Assembly (NCBI RefSeq): GCF_910596095.1
Contig: NC_056544.1
Location: 9,161,155 to 9,225,154, forward strand
Source: Thunnus maccoyii
Lineage: Eukaryota > Chordata > Actinopteri > Scombriformes > Scombridae
DNA: 64,000 bases
Direction of reading: 5' to 3'
Numbering within the stretch: the first letter of the stretch is position 1; every line of letters starts with the position of its first letter. The position numbers were made by a program, and so were the translations under genes. The notes beneath the pieces are model-generated. The model was given only the letters and a program-made list of their open reading frames with translations. It was not told where the DNA came from and ran no database searches. This document shows positions 24,641 through 46,800 of this stretch, piece by piece.

Positions 24641-27268
24641 GTTGTCTTTTAGTATAATTTTGATGCCTTGGCTGTTGCCAGGCAACAGCTGTCCTGGAAC
24701 AGAGATGAATGGGTGTCCCTGGGCTCTTCCTCTTTCTTCATCTCCATCTTTACCTTCATCTTTTTTTCCCTCACTGTCTCTCACTCACACAGGTTATGTT
24801 GAGAATAAATTCAGTATGACTTGATCAATTTCTAGCAGTTTTCCTCCTTCACTTGTGAGCCATCATGATGTGCAGCAGCATCCTTAGTGTATATATACTT
24901 GGAATTTAGAGTATGTCTGATTCTCAGTATTAGTGATGTAACCTAGGAGTGTTTCTTTGAACACCAGTCTTACCTAATTTCCTCAACTGGGGGATACCGG
25001 TCTCTAGCTTCTCTTTGAGTAATATGCAGTTAACAGCTGGCTTCTCTTGATCCATAGCCACCTCTCTCTGGTTCTGGTGGACCTCATCTTGCATATACTA
25101 GCACTGGAGTGGAAACTTGGCTTAGAAACCCTCTACAGAGTACCTCAAATGTGCCAAGGTTCCAAACACTTTTACTTAGCCGTGATCATCATGTTGATAT
25201 CTCAAACGTTAGAGTAATGTCTGCTGTAATATGACTGCCACAAAAGCTCTGTCACTCTCCATCTCTCACCTGTCTTGATGTTTCAGAGAGCAATGTGTCT
25301 TGGTGTAGCTGTTTTGATGGTTTCTGGGAATTTAAGCTACTTCCTTAGACCAACTTTAAGCCAAAGGTCTTAATCTTTAATATGTCAACTAATTCCTGAA
25401 ACTCCACACAACTGATAATGTGCATACAGGACACATTGTACAGCATATTGCATGTAAACACATTTGAGAATCTTCCTAAATGCTTTTCACACAGCAGCAC
25501 TGATACCGCCGCTAACCTCTCTCTCTGTGGGAAGTTAGTCCACACATGCTGTGTCTTCCCCTTGTGAATTGCAATCACTGGAGGCGGGAAACACAGATGT
25601 TTTTCATAGAAATAATTTATTTTGGAGTGTGGGTTCCTTTTGTTTGAGGAGAAAATGCACTCAGCTGAACGTTCAAATTGGTGAGGCAGTTTCGGTGCAT
25701 TCCTGACACACATGAACAAAGAGTGAAATTAAACCACTCAAGTTGCACGCAGCTCAGCTGCATGGTTGATTTTTATCACAACCCATCTAACCCTGAATAG
25801 ATAATGTTAGCTTTTTGTCATTGTTTTGTTATACAACTTGCTCACAGTTGGCAATGTTGCAAATCTGTATTCAATATTAATGTTTGTTTGTGTGTTTAGA
25901 GAGAGTAAAACAGAAAGGGAGGTGGAGAGGTGTTTTTCTGTGAAAATTATAGGCTACTAGGCAAAAAAAATGGACACGTTTTACATGCTGCTTGTTGAAT
26001 ATTGCAGAATGTATTCATTATTTAACAGCAATTCACACCTGAATTTCTGTCAGACAGGGCCTAGGGTTTGCTCTCAAAGTCTGGCACCACAGAGGTCTAC
26101 GTAACCCCAAAACACACTCACCCACACACCACCTGTCCTTCTGTTCCAGTGTGTCTCGTGGGAGTCAGTTACTGAGAATTGCTACTGCTGCTGCACTGCA
26201 TGAGTAGTGCACAGGTGTTAGTTTGAATGCATCATCCATCAGCTGCACTGCCCAGACACCAGCTAGTTAATTCAAGTTCTCCATCCACCTCACCGACCAC
26301 TGTAAGAATCACTTTTCTTCTCACATCGACAGCGAACAGAAAGACAGAATCTGTGAGTTTGTTTCACTATACAGAGAGTTTTAATCAATGTTAGAAAACA
26401 AAATGCAGTCAGGAGCTTACAAAGTAACACTTGAGAGCTCATAAAGCACTCGTTAGTGTTTTTAAAGTGTGGCTATGGGAGTCACAATAGAAAGAACAAA
26501 GCTTCTCCCTGGAGACGGTAAGGAACATGTCAGTTGTCAGACATACTGTATAACATTTTCCCTTGTGACACAGTTGTGTATCGGGAACTAAGCAAATCAG
26601 CAACTATATGACAGTGAGCAGAATTTTCACAACATTGATAGTATCTGATGTGATGATAGTCTATGAAGTGGGCTACCCATATAAACTCCAGAACCTCATA
26701 AAAGGTCAGTTAATGATGATGAAAAAGAAGATGAGGATGCAGTATAGATCTACAGATACAGATTTCGATGGCCGCTGATGGCGAAAACACAAAACTGACG
26801 CGGTGATTTTTCCATTAATTAAAATATTCACTGTGTATGTGCAGGCACTTATGAATGATTTTGCAGGTAGAGCCCTCTCCATTAGAACAAAGACACTTAG
26901 CCTAAAGACACGCATGTACTGCATTTAGCATTTAACATGTAAAATATAATTCACTATTTAACAATATGTTCTTTTGCCAATAGTACGAAATTGTTTGTTG
27001 TCTGCAGGAATATATATAAAATGGATTCTCTGGACTGTTCACACAACGACTGAGCATAGAGGCTTAGATATTCACTTAACAGTGCTTCCTCAAATCCCTC
27101 TGCTAGCATCTGAGCATCATGATGCTGCACAGCACTGATCAAAACCCACAGTTTAGTGGTGCATATGCTCATTTACTTTTTGCAGTCTAAAAAATTATCT
27201 TTGGTGAGAATGTAAACAATTGCACCAGAACAAAACACAAGGCTTTAAAGTCTTCTAGCAAAACGACA

Positions 27269-27288
27269 AAAAAAAAAAAAAAAAAAAC
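27269..27288. repeat. poly-A tract
   Basis: About twenty A residues in AT-rich intergenic sequence. Confidence 0.75.
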
Positions 27289-27877
27289 AACACACAAGAT
27301 GTCCATACAAACATATCTTACCTGATTACGAGTCCTACAACTATTTGTCAGATAGCATGAATTAGGATAACTTGCCCTGCCATTACACTTTCAATAGAAA
27401 CAATCATAATAAGCAAGGCATAACTCAGTATAGCCACTTCCCCCTTGAACATTGAGGACAGATAATGCAGTGTAGGTTACAATAGAGTTACTCTTTAGGA
27501 TCCCTTTATGAAATTGATTAACTGAGGCATAATGAAATAGCAGAAAGCTGCAATGAGAAAGGTGATTTGGGGGTTGCAAACAAATGCAAGACAAGCTAAA
27601 ATACATGGGTTAAGGTGGATAGTGATGGGGTTATAGCATGAGGGGGGTATAGACATCAGTGTCTCTCTGGTCCCAGACATAAGGCACATTAACAGGTTGT
27701 GTTGTCTCCAACCCTGATACCTCCTAATATAAAAATTGGCCAGATAACACGCCTAATAATTTCTTTACACTTTTTAAAGGCCTATACCTGAGCATTACCC
27801 CCCCACTGAGTGCAGGACACATATGTCCCTCAGTTTGCAGTTTATCCATTTAACTATCCACCAACCCACCACCCATC

Positions 27878-27906
27878 TATCCATCCATCCATCCATCCGT
27901 CCGTCC
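27878..27906. repeat. (ATCC)n / (GTCC)n microsatellite in leprot 3' UTR
   Basis: Starts about 29 nt past the leprot stop, so the mRNA would carry (GGAT)n/(GGAC)n early in its 3' UTR. Confidence 0.75.
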
Positions 27907-27934
27907 TTCTGTCTGACCACCATCCAAAGGCACT

Positions 27935-29753
27935 CTACCACTGCTCCCAGCTGAAGTCGTCGCCTCCTCCAAACACGACGAAAAAGCCGAGGATTGTGAG
28001 GAAGATGACTGCGTTTCCTGTCATCACGAGGCCGCAGGCACCCCACTGGATCTGTAACAGAGAAATATTTAAACTGAAGTGTTCAAAAGTAACCTGTAGT
28101 CATATATTGGTTTTTACAGGGGAATACATTCTGGGTGAAATGTAATAACAACTAATATGGTGCAGACAGCGTAGATATATCTACACTAACAAATACAACA
28201 TTTTACAACTGACTGTATATAAATCAACCTCCAAAATATTTCAACATGCAGAGAGAGAACTCACTGTGTTATTGCGGGCTAGGACAATGGGGAGTCCAAA
28301 GGATGATACGACGATGCCGGTTGTTAAGAAGTAGGCCAGCTCTCTGCATGCGTTGCTGGAGGAGTCGGTGTCATCACCGAGGCGTCTGGATATGAAGGTT
28401 GGGATGGGGCTCAAGACGTAAAAAATCAGGACAAACAGCGGCCAGTATACCCTAGAAAAACAAGTGTAGAACAGTTAAATGGACAGTTCATATTTATGCA
28501 TGGTGATGCACAGAAAATTGCTCAGTCTCCAGATCCTGATATCCCAGAGATAAACATGCACAACAAAAACATTTTATACCAAAACAAACCACTCAAAACA
28601 AACACTTTTCACTACATAACGAGGCAAACTTGGTGTATTTCTGTCAGATCACTAGCATATCCCTGTTTCCCGGGTCTATAAAACTGAACTAATGCCAAAA
28701 TGTAAATAACATTTTTGGGGTTGTTTTTTTTGCTTTGTACTATTTGTTGTTGTGCTGGTGTATGTTGTGATTGTAATGGACTACAGATGCAATTTAGCTT
28801 CAACCTAACTCTGGTGCAGTGCATCATTTATGCTTAATACTGCACACTGTCCTGTTCAATAAATCAACTTTAACATTATCTTTGTCTAATATACTGTAGA
28901 GCTATAATACTTCAATCAGCTACTTGATTGTATGATTAAGTACTTTTTAAGCAAAAATACCAACAATCTCAAACTACAGCTTCTAAATTGTGAAGACTTG
29001 CTGCTCCTTCTTTGTCGTCTTGGATGGTAAATTAAATATCTTTACATTTTTTTAACTGTTGGTCGGACACAACAATCTATTTGAAGACATCCCCTTGGGG
29101 TTCAGATTATTAGAGGCCTTTCTGACAGTTTCTAACATTTTACAGACATAATAACTAAACTAAAATATATAAATAAACAAATAGTCCCTGCAAACTTATT
29201 AGTAATGGAAATAATATTGAGCTGCAGCCCTAGAGGACCATCTAGCTATTTACTAACCACCCCTTTAAGCATCAATACTGCAGCCATTTGTTACATTAAG
29301 AATACTTTGTTACAACCTACCCGTACTGTTCCAGTGCACAGCCCAGCAGAAGAAACGTCAGACCGATGGCACCACTAAAGGACAAACCAACCAGTGCTGA
29401 AAGAAGAGAATTACAGTGAGAAACCAAACAGAAACAGGCTAAATGAGTAGTATGGACGCTACACTAACATTTAGCATTACTGAAAAAAGCACTAACGCTG
29501 ACCTCAAATTTCAATCAGGTGAGTTAATGATTGAACCACATAGTTTCTAACAGATCTTAATATCCTTTGCCAGCGCGGTAATAACTTTCGAAAATGATTC
29601 AGCAAAGCTTTGGAAAAGTGTACAACACTAGGCTAACAAAGTTTTTGAGACATTCACGCTATAGAGGAAAGTCTGCGTCACTTTATGAACCAAACTCTCT
29701 ACTTCCAGCTGAAGAGTTAACGCATACAGTCATTTACCTTTAATACCCGCCAT
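27935..29753 (-). CDS. leprot: Leptin receptor overlapping transcript protein (LEPROT/OB-RGRP)
   Basis: Complete gene of four coding exons: 29738-29753 (MAGIK), 29321-29396, 28265-28451 and 27935-28051. They give exactly 131 aa, the human length as I recall it. Phases 1, 2 and 0 all match at the junctions, and each has a GT donor and a pyrimidine-rich AG acceptor. Visible conserved blocks are [54 protein letters not shown], the hydrophobic [18 protein letters not shown] and the C-terminus [11 protein letters not shown]. The protein is a small four-helix membrane protein of Golgi and endosomes that, from the known family, lowers surface levels of receptors such as the leptin and growth hormone receptors. 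It is not LEPROTL1-like at the N-terminus. In mammals LEPROT shares its promoter and first exons with LEPR, which continues downstream on the same strand. Here no LEPR exon follows before pde4b. The stop is TAG at 27935. Confidence 0.96.
28900..29235 (-). repeat. hAT-like MITE in leprot intron 2 (inverse)
   Basis: Contains AAGTACTTTTTAAGCAAAAATACCAACA, TTGTCGTCTTGGATGG, GGTCGGACACAACAATC and ends AATATTGAGCTGCAGCCCTAG, the inverse of the family seen at 20258. It is intronic and does not disturb the reading frame. Confidence 0.65.
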
Positions 29754-29860
29754 TGCGATAACTGTGTGAATATGTCAGTTTGACTTTAGTTTCTTTGTGT
29801 ATTGTTTATGTGTTCGGGCTCTGCTTCTTGGTAGACCGACTTCCTGCTTCCTCCATGGGT
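29754..29860 (-). promoter_or_regulatory. leprot 5' UTR and proximal promoter with tandem ETS motifs
   Basis: About 90-100 nt upstream of the leprot ATG the minus strand reads GGAGGAAGCAGGAAGT (29839-29854), two tandem GGAA cores of the ETS/GABP type. No TATA box is seen. This fits a broadly expressed housekeeping promoter, but the start site is not determined. Confidence 0.35.
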
Positions 29861-29934
29861 TTTTTTTCTCCCTTCTTTGTCATCAGGTGACTGTCTTAAA
29901 GCTGCAGTAGCTCAGCAGTCTGCCTTTCACTACA

Positions 29935-30175
29935 TGTACCAGCTCAACTCGACTTTACTCGCCTTTTATTGCTTTTCCATTAGGAAAAAGTTGTGGTATC
30001 TGATACCTGGTATCTGGTACCAACTTTTTTGGTATAGCTGCAAAACAGCAAAAGCTGAGCGGTACTAAAATATGACGTGAAAACACTGCAGACCACTGAT
30101 TCGTCAGAGAAAATCGTCACTGCAGCCGAGTATTGACTCCTCATCTCATCATCAGCTGCTTATGGGAAAATTAAT
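29935..30175. repeat. MITE-like repeat (CCAGCTCAACTCGAC type)
   Basis: CCAGCTCAACTCGACTTTACTC, then TTTTCCATTAGGAAAAAG, TGGTACCAACTTTTTTGGTA and GCTGAGCGGTACTAAAATATGACGTG is a pattern I recognise from dispersed fish elements with GGTACC cores. It lies just upstream of the leprot promoter. Confidence 0.5.
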
Positions 30176-30780
30176 CAACTAGTCAATCAAACATCATTTG
30201 CTCAACTGATTGTTGCAGCTTATTAACACAGCTCATTATCACTGGAATGTAATTACATCTACGCAAGAAATATTTCCATTGTTTTGTACTTTATACAAGT
30301 ACTACTTTTCACTCCACTACTTTTATTTGACAGCTGTACGTTACTAAATAAAATATAATGCTCTGTTAAAGATGAACTATCCAACAGTGTGTTAATTAGC
30401 TCAAATAGTCTCCAGCTCCACCAGCTTATTAAAATGCTGCTTATGCATTAATGCATCAATAATAATATTAGAATAATGTAAGTTACAATAATATATTAAA
30501 TATTAATATAACACTCACATGAGTAATTTTGCTGCATAATGAGTAGGCATACTTCTACTTTTGATACCTTAACCTGTTCATATTCTGATTCTGACCAACA
30601 GTATCCCCTAATTGGTCTCTATAACACATTTCTGAACCACAAATCTATTTTTCATTCATAAATACCTCATCAGTCCTTAATACATGGGTATTCGATCCTC
30701 AGTGAAGCTTCCAGAGAGCAGAAAGAGTTCATTCTTTAGGTTTTACACTTTGTTTAAGGAGAAAAAACATTCACATTCAC

Positions 30781-32066
30781 CAGTGGTGGAACAAGTACTC
30801 AGATCCTTTACTTAAGTAAAAGTACCAATGTACAGTAATGTAAAAATGCCCCATTACAAGTAAAAGTTCTGCAAGAAAAATCCTACTTAGGTAAAAGTGC
30901 ATAAGTATTAGCTGCAAAATGTATTTAAAGTATTAAAGTAGAAGTACTTGTTTTGTCCCTCTGACGGATATATTTAAGACATATTTATTTATATTTACAC
31001 TTTATTTGTAATTGTAGGCATACAACGAAATTATGTTTGGTAACTCTCAGAGACCAGCAGCAATAGATGACAAGATAAAAACAGGGATATAACAGGGATT
31101 TGCACAATGAATGAGGCACTTGTTATTACAACATTGATACAATGTAGTATAAAGAGTTTGAAGATTTTATATTACAGATGTAAAATGTATTGATATACAG
31201 TATATATTATTATATATGACATCATTAGATTATTAATACTGGAGCATCAGTGTTAGAGCAGCATGTTACTGTTGTAGCTGCTGAAGGTGGAGCTAGTTTG
31301 AACTACTTTATATACAGTTAGCTAGTTTAGTCCAGTGGTTCCTAACATAGGGGTTGGGCCCCTCCAAAGGGTCACCAGGTGAATCTGAGAGGTCGTGAGA
31401 TGATTATTGGGAGAGAAAAGAAGAAAAAACAAAGTTCTGATACACAAATCTGTTTTCACTTTTTGGACTTTTTCTCTAGTCTTTGATTTTTGGTGAAATA
31501 TTAGATCATTTGAATATTTATCGAAATGAAACCATGTGAGAAGTTTAGAGGGAAAAATCACTTTTTGGTGGAGCTGTTAACAACTCATAGACATCTGAAA
31601 TGTGACCCCGACTACACACTGCTTTTTGTAAGACGTCAAAAGCCAAAAAGGTTGGAAACCACTTTTTTGAAGTGACCTTCACTTCCTTCTAATTTTTGAA
31701 TTTCTTTATAAATACAGATCAAATTTAACCCGGAACATCATGTATGTATAAAATGTATATCAACACAAGAATAGTTGAAATATTTCCATTTTTTGTGTAT
31801 TCTGGTTCACTTTCTGGGTCATAAAATTTCAGGCTAAAAGAATGGTGTCAAGTGTTTTCACTGCTCTCAAATGTAAAAATGGGTCAGATTTGATGTGAAC
31901 AGTATGTACAGGTTAAGTAAATTTAGTTGATAATACTTCAGTACCTTCGCTTAACTAACATTTTGAATGCAGGACTTTTACTTGTAATGAGTAAGAGAAT
32001 TTTTTATGTTGTTTTCTAGCTCCTTTCACTTAAGTAAAGGATCTGAATACTTCTTCGACCACTGGT
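30781..32066. mobile_element. DNA element with inverted ends (AAGTACTCAGATCCTTTACTTAAG)
   Basis: The left end reads CCAGTGGTGGAACAAGTACTCAGATCCTTTACTTAAGTAAAAG and the right end CACTTAAGTAAAGGATCTGAATACTTCTTCGACCACTGG, which are inverted copies. Interior sequence lacks a transposase. A second repeat (31333-31660, with GGTTCCTAACATAGGGGTTGGGCCCC at one end and AAAAGGTTGGAAACCAC at the other) lies inside it. Related partial copies occur at 30280-30600 and 51425-51840. Confidence 0.65.
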
Positions 32067-33478
32067 GAGAAATGTAAACCGTATATAGTATTATACAGTA
32101 AAGCCTATATAATATACTCTGTATTATAACTTGATATTCCATCTTTCAACTATGAACGACTTTTCAATGTTTTTCAATATTTGATTTACAAGTTTTGAGG
32201 TTAGTTTTCTCTGATAAAAAGAACAGAAAAAATTGCCAGAACTGTTTGCAAATTCTGACTTTTAATTTATTTCCTATGTACATTTATGATAATTGGTGCA
32301 AGTGTTACTGTACTCTATTTCCTCTTCTGTTAATTAACACATATGTCTCTGTCCAAAATGTTACATTTTTGAGTAAAAACATCCACTGATATTTGGCCTT
32401 TTGACAACTGTTGACAGAATCTGAATTTTACTCCCACTTAAATTTTTTATTGAAACTGAAATCCACAATAAGGTGACCTCAAATAAATCTGAGTTAAGCT
32501 CAGTGTGACTCCCTCTTGTTGATGATCAGGTTCAGTCTAATATGGAGATGAAACCAGGAGAAAGGCACAGCACATCAAAGGGCATGAGTGATCACAGAGC
32601 TGGACCAGATGTTTGCGGACTGATGCTGCTGTGTTACTTTGTTGTTATTCTTCATCGTTTTCAGGACAGTTTGTGTACGCAAGAGCAAGCTGGCATGTTG
32701 TCACTCATCCTCCAGGAACCAAACACTTGACTTCAATGTCAGGTTGTTATTCGCTGATTCATTTTAATTTCTCTGAATGAAGGAGTATGAGATTGATGAT
32801 CCTAATAATAATTTTAGGTTTCATTGCAGGAAACACCCAGTTATTTACTGTGAAAATGAGCACTGGGTGCACGAGAATACGTAACTTATGGGAAGATACT
32901 GTAGATCACTTTGTGCTCCTGTTCTACAAAGATGCTTGTTTATTTCCACCTCTTTATCAGTCATCAGAGCAAAACCATGAAGCTGACATCCGGAGTGTGT
33001 GAAACCACATGTCATAAAACAATGTGAGAGCAGACAGTGCTATAAAAGTAAGACAGAGGAAGTGAAACTGCTGTGTTTGATTCACATGCTACGTTTAATA
33101 GAAGATTATGTCAAGATTAGCTGTTTTGATCACTAAGATGATTTTGACACCTTGCTGCTTTTTTGGCAGTGACTCATTGGAATAAATTACAATCACAATA
33201 ACAAAAGACAAAACAGACACATATTGAAAAACAGTGACGAAATCACAACGCATAGTCTAACATATGAGAAAAAAACACATGAACCAAAATTTTTTTTTAA
33301 AAAAAGCTGTTTAATGAGGTACAGACACAGTCAATGGATATATTTTAGCCTACAATGCAAACTGCTGCATAATTTGCTGCTACACTTAAGCTCAATTTAT
33401 AAAAAAAAAAAAACAAATCTGGACAGAAAAACAAAAAGGGCATTAGTTTAGCAATGACGGAGTAACTTATAGGTTGAA

Positions 33479-43801
<10,323 letters not shown>

Positions 43802-46800
43802 CTATATATACTGCTGGTTGGTGTTGAGTATTTTCACTGGAGAATGTCTGTAATGGTAGGTTAAGACGCCTGTCTCAGATGAAGCCGATGTGGAGGAGGC
43901 GGTGCTGTGGGGAGCCGCGGGGTGAACAGAGATCTGAGTGAACTTGAGGGAGTCAGAAGCCTTTCGGGCAGGCCTCCATTGGATCCCTCTCCGACGCTCT
44001 GAACGTCCCTTTGGTCTCATGTGGAAGTATCTCCCATTCAGGTTGGTGTCTCCACAGGCATTGAACCACCATCCACCTGGAGGATGACGCAAATTATACA
44101 TTAATTATACATTACATGTCGTGCAAATGTCAAGTATTGTATTGTGATACAAACGTGTCTACCACATGAACATCTGCTGTACCTGTGTAGTTGTAGGCAC
44201 AGTTGGAGTCCTGGTTCTTGTCATTGTCCCTGTCCTTGGTGGAGAACATCATGCCTGTATGGTTGCTCATGGGGTCAGGCAGATCTCCAGACAGATGTGT
44301 GAGGTGAATGGTGTAGTTGCTCTCTGGACCACCAAGGTAAAATCTGTATTCGAAAAAGCGCCTGCTCTGTTTCCAATCTTCCAGCTGGATGTGAAGGACA
44401 GAGTTGCCCTGAGCAGCTAGAGAGTGTATCTTCCTGAGACCCAGCCAAAACTCCCCTGCGAGAGACAAATCATTGAGAGCTCAGAGCTGACATGGTTTAA
44501 CAAGCACCAATGAGAAGTGACCAGGCTCAGACTGGCAATCTGGCAATTCTGGGAAATGCCAGATGGGCCAGCCCACCTAGTGGGCTGAAAGGCCACCACC
44601 AGCAATGTGCTGAAAAAAATTGACCTGCTGGCCGGCCCACTTGGTGTTGGAGCAGCCCATCTGACTGGGCGTCACATGGTCCCAAAATTGTCAATAGGCA
44701 GGTGCAGGAAGTGGTATCAACCATTGTTGCCTCCCCCACCCCTTCAAGTGGATCCGTTCAAGACAGAAAGAGTCCAGTTCAAATCAAAAGTACAAATGAA
44801 ATGGATAAAGATTTGGAAAAGTGAAAAGGTGGAGTGGAAAAGGTCAGAGACAAAGAAAAAAATCTCGAGGCTGATGCTGAAAAATGTTCATTTATTATTC
44901 AAAAGTAACGTTACCGATGCCAGTGCCAGTGCAAGCGCCATTCAAAATCCTGCTAGCTGCAGTGATAACATTAACATTCTGCTGGCGCCAAATGAAGAGG
45001 ACGAAAGAAGAGGAGGAAAGAGTCTAGACAGATAAGCGGGAGGCTGTTTCCAGTGGAGAGCAGGGGCAAGAAGAGGAGGCCGCTGCCAAGGACGAGCGAA
45101 AGGTGCATGACAACAACCTGCAGCAGGTAATACTGCTAGCTCATGTAAGTTAGTGACTGTTAACAGCAGAGCTCGGCCAGAGGGGATTCATCATGGCACA
45201 GCTTCTTAACTTTAAAATTCATCAAGAATACATTACAGAGCACGACATCACAAGGGCATATTGAAGCGCTCATGCTTATGACTACAGAAAAAAAGACATT
45301 CTTATGGCTTTGGACATTGATGGAATAATCAACAGGATGGCAGAGAGGAGCACACTGATGAGACGTCTTCTCACCGCTTAAGGTAGGACATTCTATTCTA
45401 TTCTATTGGCTACTTAAGGCCGCTGTGCTATGCTGTTTTTTTCATGATGTCAGCTGATTAGTCACTCTGGGTCTCCTCCAATAAGGTGCAGACATACTGC
45501 TTGTCACAGCATGACAATAGCAGCATAGTTGGGTTGCCCATATCAGTTGTCAAAGGAATAAAATCCTGAGTGCGCATCTTGGGGTGCTGACTTTTCCTGT
45601 AGGCTATTCATTTATTAAATTATTTTATTAAACCCTGTAAGTACATCTGTTGTTAGGGTGCCAACTTGATATCTATTGCTTTGCCCGTATGTTAAAAATA
45701 GCCTCATATTGCTTTTTGCAGCTCATAAGTGCATAGGTTGCGGAATAATGGGGCCGGTCCAGACGAAAATTGCCAGGGCCGAATTTTCTTCCTAGTCCGA
45801 CCCTAGAAGTGACGCACATGAATATACATGCAGAGGTGAAGGCGTACTTTCATTTAGAGTGGTTTTAAAATGACCAATCTTATCATCTCAAGATGAAACA
45901 TAAGTGGTTGAGAATTTGGCAGTTTAGAACTCATTTTCTAACATTATAGGTAATTGCCCCTTCAGTAGAGTCTGTAGAGTGTCTCTTACCTTGAAAATCT
46001 CCAAATCCATTTTCATACTTCTCCCAGGTTTGATCAAAATTCACTGAACCATCTCTCCTTCGCTGGATGACTGTTGCTCCGTGGTCTAAGTGGGGGGAAA
46101 AAAAGAGAAACTAATGACTTAATTTAAAGGAATAGCTCGACATTTTGGAAAATACTCTTATTCACTTCCTGACAAGGAGTTAGATGAGAAGATCGATACT
46201 ACTTTAAGATGTGTAGGGTGAATATGAAGCTACAACCAGCAGCTGATGCACTTAACTTAGCATAAAGACTGGAAACAAGGGGAAACAGCTAGCCTGGCTC
46301 TAACAAAATCTGCCTACATGCACCCAAAGATCTCTAATTTACATGTTATATCTTGTTTGTATAATCCATACAAAAAAAGTGTAAACTACAATTTGAAAAA
46401 CAACCAGGTAACCAGCTGCTTTCTGTAGCTTCATATTTACTAGACAGATATGAAAGTGGTATCAATTTATTTCATGTAACTCTCAGCCAGAGAGGGAATA
46501 AACATTTTTCCCAAAATGTCAAACTATTCCTTTAAGTACGACAGCCAGCTGGACTAAACAAAGACTAAATAAATTTAAATAAGTGATCCTTCATAAAAAA
46601 CAAACAAACAGTAGGCCTATGCTGTGGAAAAGTTATATTTTTGTGAGACAGCACAGTACCTTTACTCATATCACAAAAGACCATAAAGGGCTCCGATCCG
46701 TTGGGTCTGATGGCGTACACGCCGCTGACTCGCTCCCCTCTGTTGAACAGCTCACTGCAGTCTGGCGGCAGATCTATTAAAAAATAATCACACACAGAAT

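Larger units (their letters stand above)
24031..27934. other. intergenic region between leprot and pde4b
   Basis: 3.9 kb with no recognisable exon on either strand. I looked for leptin-receptor sequence (fibronectin domains, WSXWS) and saw none. At 24355-24640 there is a degenerate array built on TGTGTTGCACTGAA-like words. Poly-A lies at 27269-27288. A 124-codon minus-strand open frame at 25345-25719 is not recognised. Confidence 0.55.
29900..33478. other. intergenic region between pgm1 and leprot, mostly repeats
   Basis: 3.6 kb. Most of it (29935-30600 and 30781-32066) is interspersed repeat. From 32070 to 33478 the sequence is AT-rich with no recognisable exon; the last part includes the pgm1 3' UTR, whose polyadenylation signal I could not place. 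Confidence 0.55.

Noticed and set aside
25345-25719. 124-codon minus-strand open frame between leprot and pde4b
   Set aside because: No recognised domain, no splice context, and not leptin-receptor-like. Probably chance.
44607-45035. 142-codon plus-strand open frame in angptl3 intron 5 as a host gene
   Set aside because: It lies inside a transposon-like repeat and has no recognised domain; treated as element debris.
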